Origin: Chara braunii
Taxonomy: Eukaryota; Streptophyta; Charophyceae; Charales; Characeae
Assembly (NCBI GenBank): GCA_003427395.1
Contig: BFEA01000286.1
Coordinates: 739,211 to 771,349, forward strand
Direction of reading: 5' to 3'
Length of the DNA stretch: 32,139 nt
Shown: piece by piece, positions 29,601-32,139 of the stretch
How the letters are laid out: each line of letters starts with the position of its first letter
Numbering within the stretch: the first letter of the stretch is position 1
Translations under genes and position numbers: made by a program
Notes under the pieces: model-generated
What the model was told of the DNA's origin: nothing
What the model saw: the letters and a program-made list of their open reading frames with translations, nothing else
Databases searched by the model: none

Positions 29601-31035
29601 GTCCTCCACCCGAACCGGCGAAACGGACCGCCAAGCAGCGAGAAGGGATCTAAGGAATGACCCCGTTTGGATCCACCTAATAGAAATCGAGCGCAAGCTC
29701 CCCCTCCCCGACAAGACCCCTCCCACGAGATGGGAAGAAGTCTACAGGCAACCTCTGTTTGGAAATCGATGGCTCACCAACCCCCAGGGGACTGTGCTTC
29801 TTTGCACCCAAAACCCGTGGCAAGGGTGGACTAAAAACGGGGTTCTTAGAGTAGGGGATATCTCGGACCAGGAACGGGGGGATTGGGTCTCGAAAACTCA
29901 TCTAAGAACGAAACTGAGATACTGTCACAACCCTGGGGAAGCACTTGAAACAATTATAGACGCAGTCCCCTTGGACTGGGTCCGGATACTGCGAAAGGGT
30001 CCACAGCTAAATGAGGGAGACTGGGTCAACATTCGGGATCAAAAGGACAAGGTTGGAAATATAACAGATATACATCCTGATGGTGAAGTGCTGGTCAATT
30101 GTTTTAATCTACAAAGAAATTATCATCTGACCAGGACTCAACCGTCAGAGGATAGATGGGTTCCACCATCAGTGATCTTCAGAATAAGAGTGCTGAAGGA
30201 AGGAGAGGAATGGATAACCTACCAACCAAACATCCCGATCTCCCTCCTGGCCTGTGACCCGGACACATTAACTTGGACAACACCCAACCCACAAAGAACC
30301 CCCCATCAAAAGCATCTGCAGTCACTGACGACAAAAGCCGCTTACCGACTGTTGAGACCAAAACTCAAAATACGGGACAGGGTGGAGTCTCGATGGATGA
30401 GACACATGAATGTGGCAAAAAAATCACTGGCAGGAATACGCTGGTTCAGGCACAGTAAGACCAGACCTGCTAAACTGGCATCTCTGCAATGGCAGATCGA
30501 GCACAAATGTCTACCAACCAATGATTGGTTGATAGACCGTACCCATCTAGAGCAGAAAGGGCTTGCCCTTCCATGGTGCAAGCTCTGTAACACTGCTTAC
30601 CCTTCAAGAAAATACCGAGAGACCATAGAACACATTTTTCTTCAATGGCCCGGCTCGGTATGGCTTTGGAGGTGGTGGGACCGAATCTGGCGTCAGCTAG
30701 GCACATCCACACAATGGCCCTGGAGTTGGAAAGCACTGCTCTGTGAAACTTGGAATCCGGAAAAACTGAGCGACTACGAATCTAACATGTTTATAATAGG
30801 GAGGAGAGCAATCCTATGGGCCATATGGTGGCGTCGATGCACAATGGAAATGGAAGGTAGTCGATTGGATGGTCCGGAGTTTATAGACTCAATCAGGCAA
30901 CACATTCAGACAGAGATAACAATTAAATGGGATCTGACAAAGGAAAAGCTGACATTTCTCAGCTCCCAAAAAGGAGATCCACACAACCATCCAAAAGTTC
31001 AGCACGGTCTGGCTGGGGGGGGAACAAGGGGGTAG
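26665..31035 (+). pseudogene. LINE ORF2: AP endonuclease, reverse transcriptase, zinc-knuckle tail
   Basis: It starts ATG 26665 (MNHIEAIYGKNKEWSKGKRQ). The endonuclease has SLNVNGL, CVQEIHL, YGPND and IAGDFNAAP. A TAG (27460) falls just before the conserved DH. A C run (27222-27239) inserts prolines between motifs. The RT has TPGVDGLPKEFW, NYRPIALL, motif A FINFEKAYDHVDW, RQGDPIAPFLF and motif C SLFADDLTLM. Motif A has Asn where a catalytic Asp is expected. The tail (29332-31035 open) has CKLCNTAYPSRKYRETIEHI followed by FLQWP, so the last Cys of the usual CCHC pattern is Trp. Stops lie at 26830, 27460, 28667 and 29186. Shifts near 28070, 28420 and 29340 each equal one lost base. It encodes no working protein. 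Confidence 0.9.
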
Positions 31036-31828
31036 GATGGCGACAGTGGTCTGGAAAGGAGGGATGGGAGAGGAATTGGGAAATGGGGAGGATCAGGAAA
31101 TGTTGGTCAGAAACTATACCCTCACCTTCCACGATTGGACTCTTTCAGACCAATCTGTCCCACTAAGACCCCTCTCAGACTTCTCAGAGCTTTTCCCCCC
31201 CGCGCCTTTCTCTATAGTAGGGATGTCATGGTATGGGGGAGGTGGAGAGTGAGAGATTAAGAAAGGAAAGGCTAGTGTANGAGNGCGACAGGTCAGAGGT
31301 ATGGGATGCTGGACCAGGCTTCCAGTAAAATGGTTTTCCCAACTCCAGTTCCAAGTTCAGTTTCAGGGGGGAGGACTAGTTGTTGCAAGGCGAACAACAT
31401 CTTGCACAGTCAATCCTCCGGAGATCGGAGTAATCAATGCTGGCAGGGTGTTCAGAAAATGCTCCCTTGGTTCTAGTTTTAAGAAAAGAAAGAGACGAGG
31501 GTTAGATGAGGGAGGAGGGAGTCAGTATGTAGCAGTAGAAATCTGGCGCCGAAATCAGGGTGAAGAGGCTCCCCCCCTGCTCAGTTAATCCCCTGGTCTC
31601 CAGGGCAATCAATGCTGGCAGTTTTCTCCAACGGTTTATCCTGAAGTGTTTTGAAGTATCTCAATTGTATCATACTCATAAGGGACGCTGGACCCGTTTT
31701 CCAGCAGGTGATGCTCCCCACCAATAGATGGAGCCTATCCCCAGGTGCTAGCGGTGACTGCTCTTACCAGCATCGCTAGCACTGGAGATACTGTTTCAAA
31801 AAAAAAAATAAAAAATAAAAAAAAAAAA
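31036..31828 (+). other. LINE 3' untranslated region and A-rich tail
   Basis: No long frame is present. AATCAATGCTGGCAG occurs twice (about 31433 and 31608). The last ~150 bases, from GGACGCTGGACCCGTTTTCC to the A/TA tract at 31797-31828, recur in reverse complement at about 4.2, 12.7 and 22.8 kb. That marks them as the end of a retroelement. A 9-bp hairpin (GTGCTAGCG 31745-31753 with CGCTAGCAC 31774-31782) sits just before the tail, a position where LINE RTs may recognise their RNA. N at 31280 and 31284. Confidence 0.6.
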
Positions 31829-31867
31829 TGGCGTCGATTAAACCACCAGTACCTGGCGCAGCTATCG

Positions 31868-31917
31868 AGTCCGAGCCTCGGCCGACTGGTATGCCGATCC
31901 GTGCCGAGGCTCGGACT
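31868..31917. repeat. 15-bp perfect hairpin
   Basis: AGTCCGAGCCTCGGC (31868-31882) and GCCGAGGCTCGGACT (31903-31917) are perfect reverse complements around a 20-base loop. The segment just left of it (31838-31867) recurs inverted at about 12338-12367. Confidence 0.85.
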
Positions 31918-32016
31918 ACCGGGCGCAGGCATCCCGAACGTTGACATGAAAGCCACGAAAAAAACGGGAAAAAACAAACAAACAAAAAAAAAAGCAAATA
32001 AGAAAAACGAACGGGA

Positions 32017-32055
32017 TCATTCCCGCCTTGTGTCGGAAACGCAAAGCGGGAATGA
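32017..32055. repeat. 10-bp hairpin
   Basis: TCATTCCCGC (32017-32026) pairs with GCGGGAATGA (32046-32055). It borders the terminal GA tract. Confidence 0.6.
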
Positions 32056-32070
32056 ATCTCCCCGCTTTGG

Positions 32071-32072
<2 letters not shown>

Positions 32073-32139
<67 letters not shown>
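32073..32139. repeat. (GA)n microsatellite at the window edge
   Basis: A pure GA run to the last base; its full length is not visible. Confidence 0.95.

Larger units (their letters stand above)
25640..31828 (+). mobile_element. L1-like non-LTR retrotransposon, nearly full length, inactive
   Basis: In order it has an ORF1-like region (to 26619), a 45-base gap, ORF2 with endonuclease, reverse transcriptase and zinc-knuckle tail (26665-31035), a ~790-base 3' region, and an A-rich tail (31797-31828). The 5' limit is uncertain. Homology to the Myb-like gene ends at 25425, and a pyrimidine tract ending TTTGTTTGTCGTAG lies at 25617-25639. I found no convincing target-site duplication. Other pieces of the same family lie at 4.2, 11.3-12.8 and 22.8 kb. 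Confidence 0.85.

Noticed and set aside
23700-31035. Alternative genetic code (TAG or TGA read as sense, as in some green algae)
   Set aside because: POLA2 runs 932 codons with no internal TAG or TGA and ends in TAA. The stops occur only in frameshifted, repeat-derived genes.
25250-31837. TGGCGTCGA at 25250 and right after the LINE poly(A) at 31829 as a possible target-site duplication
   Set aside because: The left copy lies inside the Myb/SANT-like frame, whose homology continues for 170 bases beyond it, so the LINE cannot start there.
1-32139. CRISPR array, bacterial operon or prophage
   Set aside because: No regularly spaced identical repeats with unique spacers, and the content is clearly eukaryotic.

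Overview
This is eukaryotic nuclear DNA, most likely from a streptophyte green alga. My best guess is a charophyte such as Chara braunii. That guess rests on a plant-type DNA polymerase alpha B subunit, a Myb/SANT-like gene of a kind I associate with large families in that genome, plant-like non-LTR retroelements, and long homopolymer and GA/CT tracts. Only one stretch looks like an intact host gene. Nearly everything else is repeat-derived or decayed.

Layout. 1-2.7 kb: an open frame running off the left edge on the minus strand, two U6-snRNA-derived sequences on opposite strands (341-420 plus; 2593-2688 minus), a 59-bp minisatellite and perfect hairpins. 2.7-10.6 kb: an AT-rich, gene-poor block. 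It holds two copies of a ~520-bp foldback MITE with TA target duplications (4404-4925 and 10034-10553) and a pair of long direct repeats (about 5150-5625 and 8425-9000). 11.3-12.8 kb: minus-strand fragments of the LINE family found complete at the right end. 12.9-14 kb: a 77-bp-arm foldback, a 187-bp tandem duplication and a tRNA-derived SINE. 14-16.4 kb: the upstream region of the polymerase gene, with simple repeats and a short minisatellite carrying five copies of GGCGGGAAAA (reverse complement TTTTCCCGCC, a canonical E2F site). 16448-19246: POLA2, a single 932-codon open frame. 19.3-23.7 kb: CT tracts, a 56-bp-arm foldback, SINE copies, an exact duplication around an N, and long open frames with no recognisable product. 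23.7-25.4 kb: a broken Myb/SANT-like gene. About 25.6-31.8 kb: a nearly full-length but inactivated L1-like LINE (ORF1-like, endonuclease, reverse transcriptase, zinc-knuckle tail, 3' UTR, poly(A)). The window ends in hairpins and a GA tract.

How the parts relate. POLA2 encodes the B subunit of the replicative primase-polymerase. The E2F-like array 0.75-1.15 kb upstream would fit S-phase control, but this is inferred from motif identity alone. The retroelement pieces form one story. The right-hand LINE gives the reference for an older coding fragment at 11340-12055 and for three minus-strand 3'-end fragments (about 4.2, 12.7 and 22.8 kb). The coding pseudogenes decay through TGG or CAG codons turned into stops and through frameshifts that are all equivalent to one lost base.
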